Source: Eubacteriales bacterium mix99
GTDB taxonomy: Bacteria > Bacillota > Clostridia > Caldicoprobacterales > DTU083
Direction: 5' to 3'
Assembly (NCBI GenBank): GCA_038396605.1
Contig: CP121690.1
Coordinates: 1,768,500-1,832,499, forward strand
Length of the DNA stretch: 64,000 nt
The position numbers and the translations under genes are program-made. Positions 23,759-35,078 of the stretch are shown one piece after another; within the stretch, counting starts at the first letter, position 1; each line of letters starts with the position of its first letter. The notes under the pieces are model-generated. The model was not told the origin of the DNA. It did not search any database and saw nothing but the letters and a program-made list of their open reading frames with translations.

Positions 23759-26449
23759 GTGGCGAATCTGTTCAAAAGACTGCTGGGAAACAGCAATGAC
23801 CGTGAAATAAAGCGATTGATGAAGATCGTTGATAAAATAGAATCTCTTGAGCCTTCCATGAAGGCACTGAGCGATCAGCAGCTGCAGGGCAAGACAATGG
23901 AGTTCAAAAATCGATATGGCGCCGGGGAATCCCTGGACGGCCTGCTTCCCGAAGCTTATGCCGTGGTGAGGGAGGCTGCTGTCCGGGTCATCAGCCAGCG
24001 CCATTTCAATGTACAGATGCTCGGTGGGATTGTCCTGCATCAGGGGCGTATTGCCGAGATGAAGACCGGGGAAGGGAAGACCCTGGCTTCAACCCTGCCT
24101 GCTTATCTGAACGCCCTGACCGGCAAAGGGGTCCATATTGTTACGGTCAACGATTATCTGGCGCGCAGGGATAGTGAATGGATGGGCAAGATCCATCGGT
24201 TCCTCGGCCTTTCCGTTGGGCTGATAGTTCACGATATGGAGCCGGCGGAGCGGCGGCGGAGCTATGGGGCAGATATTACCTATGGTACCAACAATGAGTT
24301 CGGATTTGATTATCTGAGAGACAATATGGTCATTTACAGGGAGGATATGGTTCAGAGGGAACTGAATTTCGCCATTGTGGACGAAGTGGATTCCATTTTG
24401 ATTGATGAGGCACGTACTCCATTGATTATTTCCGGGGCCGGCGACAAATCCACGGATATGTATTTCCGCGTGGACCGCTTTATTGTACACCTGAAACCGG
24501 ATCAGGACTATGAGAAGGATGAAAAGGACAATACCGTCAATCTGACCGACGGAGGTTTGAAGAAGGCGGAGCAATATTTTTCCGTGGAGAACCTGGCGGA
24601 TCCGGAGAATATCGAATTGTCCCACCATATCAATCAGGCACTGCGGGCTCATGTCCTGATGAAGCGGGACCGGGATTATGTGGTGAAAGATGACCAGATC
24701 ATCATTGTGGATGAATTTACCGGCCGTCTCATGATGGGGAGACGTTACAGTGACGGTCTGCATCAGGCCATTGAGGCAAAGGAAAACGTAAGGGTTCAGC
24801 GGGAAAGCAAAACGCTCGCCACCATTACGTTCCAGAATTATTTTCGGATGTATCATAAATTGTCCGGTATGACCGGTACGGCAAAGACGGAGGAGAATGA
24901 GTTTCAATCCATTTATGGGCTGGATGTTGTTGTCATTCCCACCAACATGCCCATGATCCGTAAGGATTTAAACGATGTGGTATATCTTACGGAAAAAGGG
25001 AAGTTCAATGCGGTGGTGGAGGAGATCGCCCGGCGGCATGCAACCGGACAACCTCTGCTGGTGGGGACCATTTCCATTGAGACCTCTGAAATGCTGAGCG
25101 ATATGCTGAAACGCCGGGAGATTCCCCATCAGGTATTGAATGCGAAGTTCCATGAAAAGGAAGCCGAGATCATTGCCCAGGCCGGAAAGTATAATGCCGT
25201 TACCATCGCCACCAATATGGCAGGACGCGGCACTGATATTATTCTGGGAGGCAATCCTGAGCTGCTGGCCAGGAGGGAAATGCGGCAGCAGGGCTATTCC
25301 GATGAAATGCTCAACGAGGTGACCGGTTTCAATGAGACAACCGACGAAGAACTGCTGGAGGCGCGAAAGGTTTACGCCGACCTCTATCAGAAATATGACA
25401 GACAGGCAAGGCAGGAACGGGAACAGGTCGTAAAGCTGGGCGGTCTGCATATTATTGGTACGGAGCGGCATGAAAGCCGGCGCATCGACAATCAGCTCCG
25501 GGGCCGTTCCGGCCGTCAGGGAGACCCGGGATCCTCCCGTTTTTACATTTCGCTGGAGGATGACCTGATGCGGCTGTTTGGATCGGATCGGATCAAGGGC
25601 ATTGTTTCTTCCCTGGGAATGGAGGAGGATCAGCCCATTGAGCACAAGCTGCTTTCCGGACAGATCGAGCAGGCGCAGAAACGGGTGGAAGGCAATAACT
25701 TTGATATCCGCAGAAATGTACTCCAGTATGACGATGTCATGAACACACAGCGTGAAATTATTTATAAACAGCGGCGCAGTGTGCTGGAAGGGGAGAATCT
25801 GCGGGACAGCATTATGGATATGGTATCGACCCTGATTGATTCCGCCGTTGAGACCTATGCCGGGGATGCGAGCCATCCGGGGGATTGGAACTGGAAGGGC
25901 CTGCTGACCTATCTCGGAAAGATCTGCATTCCGCCAGGCACCTTCAATACGGATGACGAACAGATCTATGATCTGACCCGTCCGACTGCGAAGGAAGAGC
26001 TGATGAAAATCGCAGAAAAGGTCTACCGCAGGCAGGAAGAAGTCAACGGGAACGAGCGGATGCGGGAAGTGGAAAGGGTGATTACCCTCAGGGTGGTGGA
26101 TCAGAAGTGGATGGACCACATTGATGCCATGGACCAGCTGCGGCAGGGGATTGGGCTGCGGGCATACGGACAGCGGGATCCTGTGCAGGAGTATAAATTA
26201 GAGGGCTATGAGATGTTTGAGGAAATGGTCAAAAACATCCAGGAAGAAGTCGTAACCCTTTTGTTTCATGTCCGGGTGCAAAGCAATGTTCCAAAACGGG
26301 AAAAGGTGGCCGAGCCCATTTCCGCCACTCACGGCGAGGACGGGCCGAAAAAGCCGGCAGTCAACCGGAACAGGAAGATCGGGCGTAATGATCCCTGTCC
26401 CTGTGGAAGCGGGAAGAAATATAAGAATTGCTGCGGTGCCAATCTGTAG
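23759..26449 (+). CDS. secA: Preprotein translocase ATPase SecA
   Basis: 896 residues, GTG start at 23759. The motor domain has MKTGEGKTL (Walker A), [20 protein letters not shown] (Walker B), the preprotein cross-linking domain, and the second nucleotide domain with [17 protein letters not shown] and [17 protein letters not shown]. The C-terminal linker ends with the SecB/membrane-binding zinc motif [13 protein letters not shown]. It drives export of unfolded proteins through SecYEG. Purine-rich AGGTGGAG precedes the start. prfB follows after 77 bp. Confidence 0.97.
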   Translation: MANLFKRLLGNSNDREIKRLMKIVDKIESLEPSMKALSDQQLQGKTMEFKNRYGAGESLDGLLPEAYAVVREAAVRVISQRHFNVQMLGGIVLHQGRIAEMKTGEGKTLASTLPAYLNALTGKGVHIVTVNDYLARRDSEWMGKIHRFLGLSVGLIVHDMEPAERRRSYGADITYGTNNEFGFDYLRDNMVIYREDMVQRELNFAIVDEVDSILIDEARTPLIISGAGDKSTDMYFRVDRFIVHLKPDQDYEKDEKDNTVNLTDGGLKKAEQYFSVENLADPENIELSHHINQALRAHVLMKRDRDYVVKDDQIIIVDEFTGRLMMGRRYSDGLHQAIEAKENVRVQRESKTLATITFQNYFRMYHKLSGMTGTAKTEENEFQSIYGLDVVVIPTNMPMIRKDLNDVVYLTEKGKFNAVVEEIARRHATGQPLLVGTISIETSEMLSDMLKRREIPHQVLNAKFHEKEAEIIAQAGKYNAVTIATNMAGRGTDIILGGNPELLARREMRQQGYSDEMLNEVTGFNETTDEELLEARKVYADLYQKYDRQARQEREQVVKLGGLHIIGTERHESRRIDNQLRGRSGRQGDPGSSRFYISLEDDLMRLFGSDRIKGIVSSLGMEEDQPIEHKLLSGQIEQAQKRVEGNNFDIRRNVLQYDDVMNTQREIIYKQRRSVLEGENLRDSIMDMVSTLIDSAVETYAGDASHPGDWNWKGLLTYLGKICIPPGTFNTDDEQIYDLTRPTAKEELMKIAEKVYRRQEEVNGNERMREVERVITLRVVDQKWMDHIDAMDQLRQGIGLRAYGQRDPVQEYKLEGYEMFEEMVKNIQEEVVTLLFHVRVQSNVPKREKVAEPISATHGEDGPKKPAVNRNRKIGRNDPCPCGSGKKYKNCCGANL

Positions 26450-26526
26450 CAAACAAGGATTGCGTTTTAAGGATTGGCCGGATTGGGAAATCCCGGCCGT
26501 ATGAAAATTTGGAAAGGTGTGAAGAT

Positions 26527-27628
26527 ATGATAGAGCTGGAGGAAGCAAAGCAAAATCTGCAGTCTGTCCGGAAGACTCTTTTAAAGGTAGGTGATTCACT
26601 TTGACATCCCTGGATGTCAGCAGAGAATAGAGGAATTGGAAGAACAGATGAACGTTCCGGATTTCTGGAATGATCTGGGACGCTCGCAGAAGGTGAATCA
26701 GGAAACCAGGTCCCTGAAAAGGAAACTGGAGTCCTATAACCGGACCAAAAGCAGGCTTGAAGATACGGAAGTCCTGATTGACCTGGGGCAGGAGATGGAG
26801 GATTCCTCTGTTGTAGAGGAAGTACAGGGCAATGTGGAGCAATTGGAGAAGGACGTGGAAAAGATGCGTTTAAACGCCCTGCTCAAAGGACCTTATGATG
26901 CCAGCAATGCCATCGTATCCCTCCATGCCGGTGCCGGCGGAACGGAAGCCATGGACTGGACATCCATGCTTCTCCGAATGTACACCCGATGGTGCGAGAG
27001 CAAAGAATATGAGGTCAAAACCCTGGATTTTCTGCCCGGGGAGGAAGCAGGTGTCAAAAGTGTGACCCTTCACGTGATCGGAGAAAATGCCTATGGCTAT
27101 CTGAAAGCGGAAAAAGGGGTCCATCGGCTGGTCCGGATCTCTCCATTTGATTCCTCCGGCCGGCGGCACACCTCCTTTGCGTCGTTGGACGTCATGCCGG
27201 AGCTGGAGGATGACAATACGATCGAGATCCGACCGGAAGATCTGAGAGTGGATACCTACCGTTCCAGCGGCGCCGGCGGGCAGCACGTCAACAAAACCTC
27301 CTCCGCCATCCGGATTACCCATTTGCCTACCGGCATTGTGGTAACCTGTCAGAATGAGCGGTCCCAGATTCAGAACAGGGAAACCGCCATGAAAATGCTG
27401 CGGGGCAAATTGCTGACGCTGAAGGAGCAGGAAAACCAGGAGAAGAAGGATGAAATAGAAGGGGAACTGAAGAAAATAGAGTGGGGAAGCCAGATTCGTT
27501 CCTATGTTTTTCATCCGTACAATATGGTCAAGGATCATCGGACGAACGTGGAGACCGGTAATATCCAGGCAGTGATGGACGGGGATCTGGATATGTTCAT
27601 CAACGCTTATCTGCAGATGTCGCAGTAA
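26527..27628 (+). CDS. prfB: Peptide chain release factor 2, with programmed +1 frameshift
   Basis: ATG at 26527 opens 25 codons ([14 protein letters not shown]...) ending in CTT TGA C; after a +1 shift at CTT (26599-26601) the frame runs from 26603 to the stop at 27628, giving 366 residues. The anticodon-like tripeptide region, [13 protein letters not shown] and the catalytic [19 protein letters not shown] (GGQ) are present. RF2 reads UGA and UAA. The frameshift is the known autoregulatory device: low RF2 lets ribosomes pause at the UGA and shift. Adjacent to secA, the usual order. Confidence 0.96.
26585..26605 (+). promoter_or_regulatory. prfB recoding site
   Basis: Internal Shine-Dalgarno-like AGGTAGGTG upstream of the slippery CTT-TGA-C; the UGA stop is at 26602-26604. 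The same architecture is known from most bacterial prfB genes. Confidence 0.92.
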
Positions 27629-27673
27629 GAAGCAGACAGCATGTTATTTTTTTCACAGTTTTGTCGGACAGAC

Positions 27674-27702
27674 TTGTCAACCGGGGAAAAGTGTTATAGA
27701 AT
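27674..27702 (+). promoter_or_regulatory. Promoter of gap
   Basis: TTGTCA, 17-bp spacer and TAGAAT, 40 bp before the gap start codon. An alternative -10, TATAGA, has a 15-bp spacer. Confidence 0.5.
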
Positions 27703-27711
27703 AAGAACTGA

Positions 27712-28752
<1,041 letters not shown>

Positions 28753-28760
28753 GTTCACCA

Positions 28761-28789
28761 AAGGCCGGGAGGAAACTTCCGGCCTTTTA
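28761..28789 (+). terminator. Terminator of gap
   Basis: AAGGCCGG, an AGGAAACT-type loop, CCGGCCTTTT; 9 bp after the stop. Confidence 0.85.
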
Positions 28790-28847
28790 AATGTTGATGT
28801 CCGGGCAGCCGGCGGTGCCTGTCAGGATGAGAAGGATAATTTTGGGG

Positions 28848-28876
28848 TAGACTTTTGAGATTTTCTGCGGTATAAT
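28848..28876 (+). promoter_or_regulatory. Promoter of the interrupted host tRNA-Ala
   Basis: TAGACT, 17-bp spacer, perfect TATAAT, 23 bp before the tRNA 5' end. It now transcribes the broken host tRNA and then the island-borne tRNA-Ala. Confidence 0.8.
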
Positions 28877-28899
28877 ATGAAAGTCACAAAGATTGTTAC

Positions 28900-28950
28900 G
28901 GGCCTGTAGCTCAGTTGGCAGAGCGTTCGGTTCGCATCCGAGAGGTCGAG
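28900..28950 (+). pseudogene. 5' part of host tRNA-Ala(CGC), interrupted by the island
   Basis: GGGCCTG acceptor arm, D-arm (GCTC/GAGC), anticodon stem TTCGG/CCGAG with loop TTCGCAT (anticodon CGC) and variable loop AGGTC are normal. After the GAG at 28950 the T-arm and 3' acceptor strand are missing. The missing part, GAGAG-TTCGAAT-CTCTT and CAGGTCC-A-CCA, is found at 54206-54233 and pairs with this acceptor arm including the G3-U70 pair of Ala tRNAs. Confidence 0.85.
28943..28950 (+). repeat. attL core of the island
   Basis: AGGTCGAG shares 7 of 8 bases with AGGTAGAG at the right end. Inside the island the arm TAAAACCACA (28960-28969) is the exact inverted copy of TGTGGTTTTA inside the right end; centring these arms puts the crossover at the GT of AGGT. 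A crossover within GAG would instead restore the usual C at tRNA position 48, so the exact base is open. Confidence 0.65.
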
Positions 28951-29022
28951 GATTGTTCGTAAAACCACATCGGGCTCAGCGCCATCAAAACAGCAACCTG
29001 TCTTATTATTAAAATTTCATAC

Positions 29023-29098
<76 letters not shown>

Positions 29099-29100
29099 CA

Positions 29101-29132
29101 AAAATCCTGCCTCGTAATGAGACAGGATTTTT
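29101..29132 (+). terminator. Terminator after the island tRNA-Ala
   Basis: AAAATCCTG-C-CTC/GAG-A-CAGGATTTT hairpin ending in a T run, 3 bp after the tRNA. The following 196 bp up to the HTH gene are AT-rich and hold the unmapped promoter of the defence operon; I see no clear consensus there. Confidence 0.85.
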
Positions 29133-29328
29133 CTATACCATTTCGATTAACACGTGACCCAACAAAACGCATGACTCTTGAAACGCAGAGTATGTGCGGT
29201 AGTCAGAGCACTTTTTGTTATGACAAAAGCATTTAGAAAAGATGAAATATTTTCCACAGAGGCTTGCTTCTGTTCAGATAAAAGAATATACTGTAATATA
29301 TAAAATTATAGTTCTTGAGGTGTTGAAT

Positions 29329-29508
29329 ATGGATTTTTTGACGACGAAGCAAGCTGCAAAATTGTGGGGGATCTCTCCCCGGCGTGTAGCATTGCTTTGC
29401 TCACAGGGACGTATTACCGGTGTCATGAAGGCCGGTAAGACTTGGCTACTGCCCCCTGATGCTCAGAAGCCTGCCGACCCGCGCTTTGAAAGTAGAGAAG
29501 ATAAATAG
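29329..29508 (+). CDS. Small helix-turn-helix DNA-binding protein (excisionase/MerR-like)
   Basis: 59 residues from the ATG at 29329 behind GAGGTG. FLTTKQAAKLWGISPRRVALLCSQGRITGVMKAGKTWLLP is the winged-helix pattern of HTH_17/excisionase proteins. It starts the defence operon, 49 bp before the methyltransferase start, and may regulate it; similar small proteins precede methylase and restriction genes in other Firmicutes. An excisionase role is also possible but less likely at this position, as serine integrases use unrelated factors. Confidence 0.75.
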   Translation: MDFLTTKQAAKLWGISPRRVALLCSQGRITGVMKAGKTWLLPPDAQKPADPRFESREDK

Positions 29509-29557
29509 GAAAAAACGAGCACTCAGAAATAATAACACAGAACAACGAGGAATCTAT

Positions 29558-30844
29558 ATGCCTTTGAATAACATACAGTCAAATTACAATTTCATTGATC
29601 TTTTCGCAGGCGCAGGAGGTCTGTCTGAAGGCTTTTTGCAGGCAGGGTTTAACCCTGTTGCCCATGTTGAAATGAATGAGTTTGCCGCAAAGACGCTCGA
29701 AACAAGAAGCGCTTACTACTATTTAAAAAGCACTAATAACCTTGGTTTATATAAGAAATACTTAAGCGGCAAAATCACACGCGATGAATTTGTGAAGCAG
29801 ATTCCTGCTTCTATCACAAAGACCGTAATCAATGAAACCATGTCCGATGATACTTTACCCGCTGTCTTCAAAACCATTGACGGAATAATGAAGATCAGGG
29901 GCATTTCAAAGGTTGATGTCATCGTTGGTGGTCCTCCATGCCAGGCATACTCTCTTGTTGGCAGAGCACAGAGCAGCCACATGGAAGTTCCTATGGCTGA
30001 GGATCCGCGCAATTATCTGTACAAACTTTATGCAAGATTCCTGAAGCGCTATCAGCCACGCATGTTTGTGTTTGAAAATGTCATCGGTATTGAATCGGCA
30101 AACGGCGGTACTACATGGAAGAACATCCAGAAGTATCTGAAGCGCGTCGGATACGAAATAGAATGCCATGAGCAAAATGCGCAGACCTTCGGTGTCCTTC
30201 AGAACAGACGCCGCATAATTATCGTCGGATGGCTGAAAAAAAGCGGATTGAAATATCCGGATTTCCTGAAAATCAAATCTGATGCCGTTGTCAATGACCT
30301 TTTCACCGATTTGCCAAAGCTGCATCCGGGCGAGAGTTCTGACAAATATGCCCGGACAAAGACAAGCCGTTATGTCCTCGAGTCAGGCATCAGAACTGCA
30401 GATGATATTCTGACGCTCCACATCTGCCGCCCCAACAAGGAGCGCGATATAGAAATTTATCGGAGAGCCGTTGAATTATGGAATGACGGTCACAAACGTC
30501 TGAATTACAATGATCTTCCGGAAGAACTGAAGACTCATAAGAACAGGCATTCCTTCACAGACAGGTTCAAAGTGGTTGAAGGTGATGAGAAGTGCTGCCA
30601 TACGATACTTGCACACTTGTCAAAGGATGGGCATTACTTTATTCATCCGGATATTGAACAACACCGCTCCATCACGGTGAGAGAAGCCGCAAGAATACAG
30701 TCTTTCCCCGACAGTTACTTTTTTGAGGGGCCCAGAACATCGCAGTTTATTCAGATTGGCAACGCTGTCCCTCCGCTGATGGCGAAGGGAATCGCCATGG
30801 GCATTTTTGAGCAGTTGCACAAAGGTGATTGCAATGGAAGGTAA
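29558..30844 (+). CDS. drmMII: C5-cytosine DNA methyltransferase (DrmMII-like)
   Basis: 428 residues from MPLNNIQ. Motif I FIDLFAGAGGLSEGF (SAM binding), motif IV GGPPCQAYSLVG with the catalytic Cys, motif VI ENVIG and motif X QIGNAVPPLMAKGIA are all seen; the target recognition part lies between about residue 210 and 340. It methylates cytosine C5 at an unknown site. In class 2 DISARM this type (DrmMII) marks self DNA. The end overlaps the SNF2 helicase start by 11 bp. A Vsr endonuclease gene at the end of the operon fits a C5 methylase. The gene symbol is assigned by context. Confidence 0.88.
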   Translation: MPLNNIQSNYNFIDLFAGAGGLSEGFLQAGFNPVAHVEMNEFAAKTLETRSAYYYLKSTNNLGLYKKYLSGKITRDEFVKQIPASITKTVINETMSDDTLPAVFKTIDGIMKIRGISKVDVIVGGPPCQAYSLVGRAQSSHMEVPMAEDPRNYLYKLYARFLKRYQPRMFVFENVIGIESANGGTTWKNIQKYLKRVGYEIECHEQNAQTFGVLQNRRRIIIVGWLKKSGLKYPDFLKIKSDAVVNDLFTDLPKLHPGESSDKYARTKTSRYVLESGIRTADDILTLHICRPNKERDIEIYRRAVELWNDGHKRLNYNDLPEELKTHKNRHSFTDRFKVVEGDEKCCHTILAHLSKDGHYFIHPDIEQHRSITVREAARIQSFPDSYFFEGPRTSQFIQIGNAVPPLMAKGIAMGIFEQLHKGDCNGR

Positions 30845-33452
30845 CCTGCTCCTCGAGCAATTCAGCAGATATAAAAAAATAGAGCTTGAGGACTCACCGT
30901 TTCATTTCCTGCTTGATGCCAACATAGAACGGAACCCTCATCAGGTCAATGCTTTCTGTGCAGCTATCCAAGCTCTGAAAACTGGAGGAATTGTCCTTGC
31001 GGACGAAGTAGGACTTGGCAAAACAATCGAAGCCGGTCTTGTGCTGAAATATGTGCTTGATTCAGGAGCAAAACGTGTTTTGATCGCTCTTCCCGCTTCC
31101 CTCCGGAAACAGTGGGAACTTGAGCTTGAAGAGAAATTCGGACTGGAATCAACGATTCTCGACAGAATCATCGTCGAAAAGGATTTCTCCGGCTGGCGCG
31201 ACAGATTCAATGACAGGGAAAAGGCGCGGATCATTCTGACATCGTATGACTATGCTTCCAAGCTGATGAAGAGATTTCCGGATGTGAAGTGGGACTTCAT
31301 AATCATTGATGAGGCTCACAATCTCAGGAATGTATTTCACGGGACAAAGCGGACAAAGAACCTGTACGACCTTTCCAAGGGTATTCCAAAGATTCTGCTG
31401 ACTGCAACGCCTTTGCAGAATTCGCTGACAGATCTTCACGGACTGATTTCTTTTATAGACCCCAGAATTTTCGGCAGTGAAAAGCTGTTTAACAAGCGCT
31501 ATGTCGAAGGACAGAATTACGCGGATTTAAAGCGGGAATTATCCCCGGTGCTTTATCGCACACTTCGCAAAGATGTGGCGAAGTACATGAATTTCAAGAA
31601 AAGGACCTGTAAAACAGTTGATTTTACGCTTTCCCAAGATGAAATGGAGTTGTATCAGAGAGTCAATGACTTTTTGAAACGGGATATCCTGTATTCCATT
31701 CCCACATCAAACCGGGGGCTTATCATTCTTGTTATCCGCAAACTCCTCGCCTCCTCCAGTTTCGCTCTGATAGAGACATTTGAAGTTTTGAAGAAGAGGC
31801 TTCAGAAGCTCTGTGAGGGAAGCAAGTCAGCAAACGCCCAGGAAGGCTTTGATTTGTTCTGGAGCTTTGTTGAGGATGAAATTGACGAGTCAGGTTTTGA
31901 AGAAACCGAGGATGAAGATACGGTTGTTCAGAAGCAGCTGATACAGGCGGAACTCAATGAAGTGAACCTGATCATCGGTGTTGCAAAGCGCATTAAGACG
32001 AATGCCAAGATCGAGGCACTGAAAACTGCAATACATATAGCCTTCGATCACCAGCAGGAACAGGGTATTCCGCAAAAGGTTGTTATTTTCACCGAATCCA
32101 AGCGTACCCAGAAATACATTGCCGCAGAGCTTCGGAAAACAGGATATGAAGATGAGGACGTTCTTCTCTTCAACGGGGATTTTGACGATACCATGACAAA
32201 GGAAATATACAGGACATGGCAGGTCAAGAACTTCGGAAAGACCAATTACGGCCGGAGTGTTGAGTACAAACACGCAATCGTGGATTACTTCCAGTACAAC
32301 GCCAAGATTCTGATATGCACTGACGCAGGTTCCGAAGGCCTGAACCTGCAGTTCTGCAACACGGTGATAAACTACGACCTGCCGTGGAACCCGCAGAAAA
32401 TCGAGCAGAGAATCGGCCGCTGCCACCGTTACGGACAGCAACATGATGTAGTGGCCATAAACCTGCTGAATACGCAGAATGCCGCTGACCAGCGGGTTTA
32501 CGACATACTGTCAAAGAAGTTTGAACTGTTCGAGGGCGTGTTCGGAGCCTCGGACATAGCTCTCGGAGTTTTGGAATCAGGGACAAACTTCGAAAAAATG
32601 GTGCTGCAGATTTACCAGACCTGCGATACCACTGCGGAATTCAAGAAAGCATTTGACAAACTGGACCGGAAGCTCGACGCCAGGATGGACAAAAAAGCCA
32701 GGGAACTGCGCTCTCTGTTTCTTACCGAGAGCAGCGGAGCCAAGGAACAGGCACTGGATAAAACAAAGGCTGATATAGCCCGGTATCTGCAGGAAGTTGA
32801 ATTTTGGAACGGCTTTGACGAGCCGGAATTGGACGGGAAGCAATACTACTGGAAAATCGACAACTGGGGCAATGATGTCATGGGTTCGCATGGTGTTTTG
32901 TTTATAGGAGCATTCTGCAACGGAGCAAAACTCCTGTTTCCTGTGCTGCTACTCTGCGACGAACATGGGGACTATGTCGATTTCACTGAGAATGAAATGG
33001 TTCAGGCGTTAGGGGGCGCAAATGATTCCGATATCCGTTATTTCACTCCCTCTGATGAGGAAGTTTGCCGATATCAGAAGATATATGACCAGCTTACTGA
33101 AGAAATGACCACCCGGTACCGCCGGAGCGTGGAGCCGCAGATGGCCTATAATAAACGCAAGGTGGAAAACTGGGTTGAAATCCAGACGGAACAGCTGAAT
33201 ATCCAGATTGAGGATATGTCGGCTGAAATTGATGAACTGATGACCCGGGCTGCAGAGGCTGCGGATTTCCTTGAAAAAGTGGATATCCGGAAAGAAGCGG
33301 ATGAAAAGCGGAAACACCTGCAGAAATTCCAGCAGACATTTCACAAGAAGGTCTCTGCCATTCAGGAAGATGGACGGCGGGAAATCGAAACATTTAACAA
33401 GCAGTTCGATATTAACCCAATACTGCTGGTTAATATTGTCCTGAAATTTTAG
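30834..33452 (+). CDS. drmD: SNF2-family helicase (DrmD-like)
   Basis: 872 residues starting MEGNLLLEQF (AAAGGTG upstream). Motif I LADEVGLGKTIEAGL, motif II IIIDEAHNLRN, motif III LLTATPLQNSLTDL, and in the second RecA lobe TDAGSEGLNLQFCNTVINYD and RIGRCHRYGQ identify a RapA/HepA-type SNF2 ATPase. The C-terminal region of about residue 760-850 is predicted coiled coil. In class 1 DISARM DrmD is such an SNF2 protein and precedes the adenine methyltransferase, exactly as here. Its role in defence is not known in detail. Helicase-Mod-Res trios exist outside DISARM, which is the alternative reading. Confidence 0.85.
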   Translation: MEGNLLLEQFSRYKKIELEDSPFHFLLDANIERNPHQVNAFCAAIQALKTGGIVLADEVGLGKTIEAGLVLKYVLDSGAKRVLIALPASLRKQWELELEEKFGLESTILDRIIVEKDFSGWRDRFNDREKARIILTSYDYASKLMKRFPDVKWDFIIIDEAHNLRNVFHGTKRTKNLYDLSKGIPKILLTATPLQNSLTDLHGLISFIDPRIFGSEKLFNKRYVEGQNYADLKRELSPVLYRTLRKDVAKYMNFKKRTCKTVDFTLSQDEMELYQRVNDFLKRDILYSIPTSNRGLIILVIRKLLASSSFALIETFEVLKKRLQKLCEGSKSANAQEGFDLFWSFVEDEIDESGFEETEDEDTVVQKQLIQAELNEVNLIIGVAKRIKTNAKIEALKTAIHIAFDHQQEQGIPQKVVIFTESKRTQKYIAAELRKTGYEDEDVLLFNGDFDDTMTKEIYRTWQVKNFGKTNYGRSVEYKHAIVDYFQYNAKILICTDAGSEGLNLQFCNTVINYDLPWNPQKIEQRIGRCHRYGQQHDVVAINLLNTQNAADQRVYDILSKKFELFEGVFGASDIALGVLESGTNFEKMVLQIYQTCDTTAEFKKAFDKLDRKLDARMDKKARELRSLFLTESSGAKEQALDKTKADIARYLQEVEFWNGFDEPELDGKQYYWKIDNWGNDVMGSHGVLFIGAFCNGAKLLFPVLLLCDEHGDYVDFTENEMVQALGGANDSDIRYFTPSDEEVCRYQKIYDQLTEEMTTRYRRSVEPQMAYNKRKVENWVEIQTEQLNIQIEDMSAEIDELMTRAAEAADFLEKVDIRKEADEKRKHLQKFQQTFHKKVSAIQEDGRREIETFNKQFDINPILLVNIVLKF

Positions 33453-33464
33453 GAGAGACGCAAT

Positions 33465-35078
33465 ATGAAGAAAACAGGAAAATTAGAGCTGACCTGGGTT
33501 GGCAAGTATGATGAAAAAATAATCGAACCGAGAATTCTGCTGGAGGACAAGAGCAAATCATACGGCGATCCGGCAAGCGAGAACATGCTGATTCACGGGG
33601 ACAACTTGATTGCCCTGAAAGCTTTGCAGCAGGACTTTGCAGGAAAGGTCAAATGTATATACATAGATCCTCCATATAACACAGGTAGCGCATTTGAATA
33701 TTATGACGACGATGTAGAACATAGCATTTGGCTATCGTTAATGAAGAGCCGACTTGAACTCTTATGGAATTTACTATCAGACGATGGCTTTTTATGCTGC
33801 CAAATTGATGACTCTGAAAGTCATTATTTGAAAGTCGTTCTCGATGAAATATTTGGACGATCAAATTATTTAACTACATTATATATCCGGGTTCGATACC
33901 CTGATAAAACATTAAAGTCAGATATGGACTTTCATAAAGAGATTGAACAGATTTTTGTTTATAGGAAAAGACCAGAAGCTGTTCCTAACTTTGATTATGA
34001 TGAGGTCGGTTTTGAGAAATTTATATACCAAATTCATGAAAGCGGATGTGGTCAAGAAACCACTATTGGAGGAAAGAAAGTTCGGATTTTCACTAAAGAC
34101 GAGTATACTATCGAGGCCAAGGAAGAAGGAGACGAATACGGGTTAAAAGAAATATGGGCAACAGGAACAATTCTCGATGGCAACTCTTCTGGGCGCTTTT
34201 TTAGAGATTATTTATCTGGAAGATATAAAGAAGATGGCTATGGCGTAATGTATAAAGTTTATGGTATTGGAGATGACAGATATGATTATAGATATTTCAC
34301 TGGTCCCAAACGTCAAGGTGCAACAAAAGGTAAGTATTACCAAGGCGTCCCTGTAGACAAATTGGAATCTGACGCTGTTAAACGTAAGAATCCAATAAAT
34401 GGGTTTTATGACCTTGCAGGAAATTTCGGGAACTGTAGACAAGAAGGCGGAGTTGAATTTCGAGGAGGCAAGAAACCGGAAGAATTACTTGAAATGATAA
34501 TTCGTTTCTTTTCCAACAAAGGTGATTGGGTATTGGATTCTTTTCTCGGAAGTGGCTCCACCATAGCTACAGCACACAAAATGCAAAGAAAATGGATAGG
34601 GATAGAGTTTGGAGAACACGCTTATACACTTTGCAAAGTGCGTATGGATAATGTCATAAATGGCGATAAGACAGGTATCTCTAAAGACGTCCACTGGCAA
34701 GGTGGCGGTGGTTACCATTTCTACGAACTTGCCGATAGCTTGCTCGTGAAAAACGACAAGCTTCCGGTTTACCAGATAAACCCGTCCTACACCTTTGAAA
34801 TGCTCTGCGAGGCTATCTGCAAGATTGAGGGATTTAAATACAAGCCGGAGGATGTCTTCCACGGACACTCTTCCGAGAAGCGGTTTATCCACATAACCAG
34901 GGAATTCGTGAATGCCGGATATGTCAAATCGCTGTCAGCCAGACTTGCCGACGGGCAGTCCCTTCTGATATACGGCACGAAGATTCAGTCGGACATGATT
35001 CTGCCCGATAACATTGAGGTAAAGAAAATACCGAAAGACCTTCTGGAAAAGTGCGATTTTGAAAGCGAGGCAGAATAA
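33465..35078 (+). CDS. Type III-like adenine-N6 DNA methyltransferase (Mod; DrmMI-like position)
   Basis: 537 residues. The beta-class order is visible: catalytic IDPPYNTG at about residue 65-72, central target recognition region, then SAM-binding DSFLGSGSTIATAH at about residue 355-370. AGGAGAG precedes the ATG. The middle of the gene, about 33660-34690, is clearly more AT-rich than both ends (hand count of 34201-34260: 17 of 60 G+C; 33541-33600: 33 of 60), a sign that the recognition domain was exchanged. Its stop abuts the start of the Res gene. It takes the place of DrmMI in class 1 DISARM order but also forms a type III pair with Res. Confidence 0.9.
   Translation: MKKTGKLELTWVGKYDEKIIEPRILLEDKSKSYGDPASENMLIHGDNLIALKALQQDFAGKVKCIYIDPPYNTGSAFEYYDDDVEHSIWLSLMKSRLELLWNLLSDDGFLCCQIDDSESHYLKVVLDEIFGRSNYLTTLYIRVRYPDKTLKSDMDFHKEIEQIFVYRKRPEAVPNFDYDEVGFEKFIYQIHESGCGQETTIGGKKVRIFTKDEYTIEAKEEGDEYGLKEIWATGTILDGNSSGRFFRDYLSGRYKEDGYGVMYKVYGIGDDRYDYRYFTGPKRQGATKGKYYQGVPVDKLESDAVKRKNPINGFYDLAGNFGNCRQEGGVEFRGGKKPEELLEMIIRFFSNKGDWVLDSFLGSGSTIATAHKMQRKWIGIEFGEHAYTLCKVRMDNVINGDKTGISKDVHWQGGGGYHFYELADSLLVKNDKLPVYQINPSYTFEMLCEAICKIEGFKYKPEDVFHGHSSEKRFIHITREFVNAGYVKSLSARLADGQSLLIYGTKIQSDMILPDNIEVKKIPKDLLEKCDFESEAE

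Noticed and set aside
28900-28975. Complete tRNA-Ala at the first tRNA-like segment
   Set aside because: The T-arm and the 3' acceptor strand are missing after 28950; the matching parts lie at 54206-54233.
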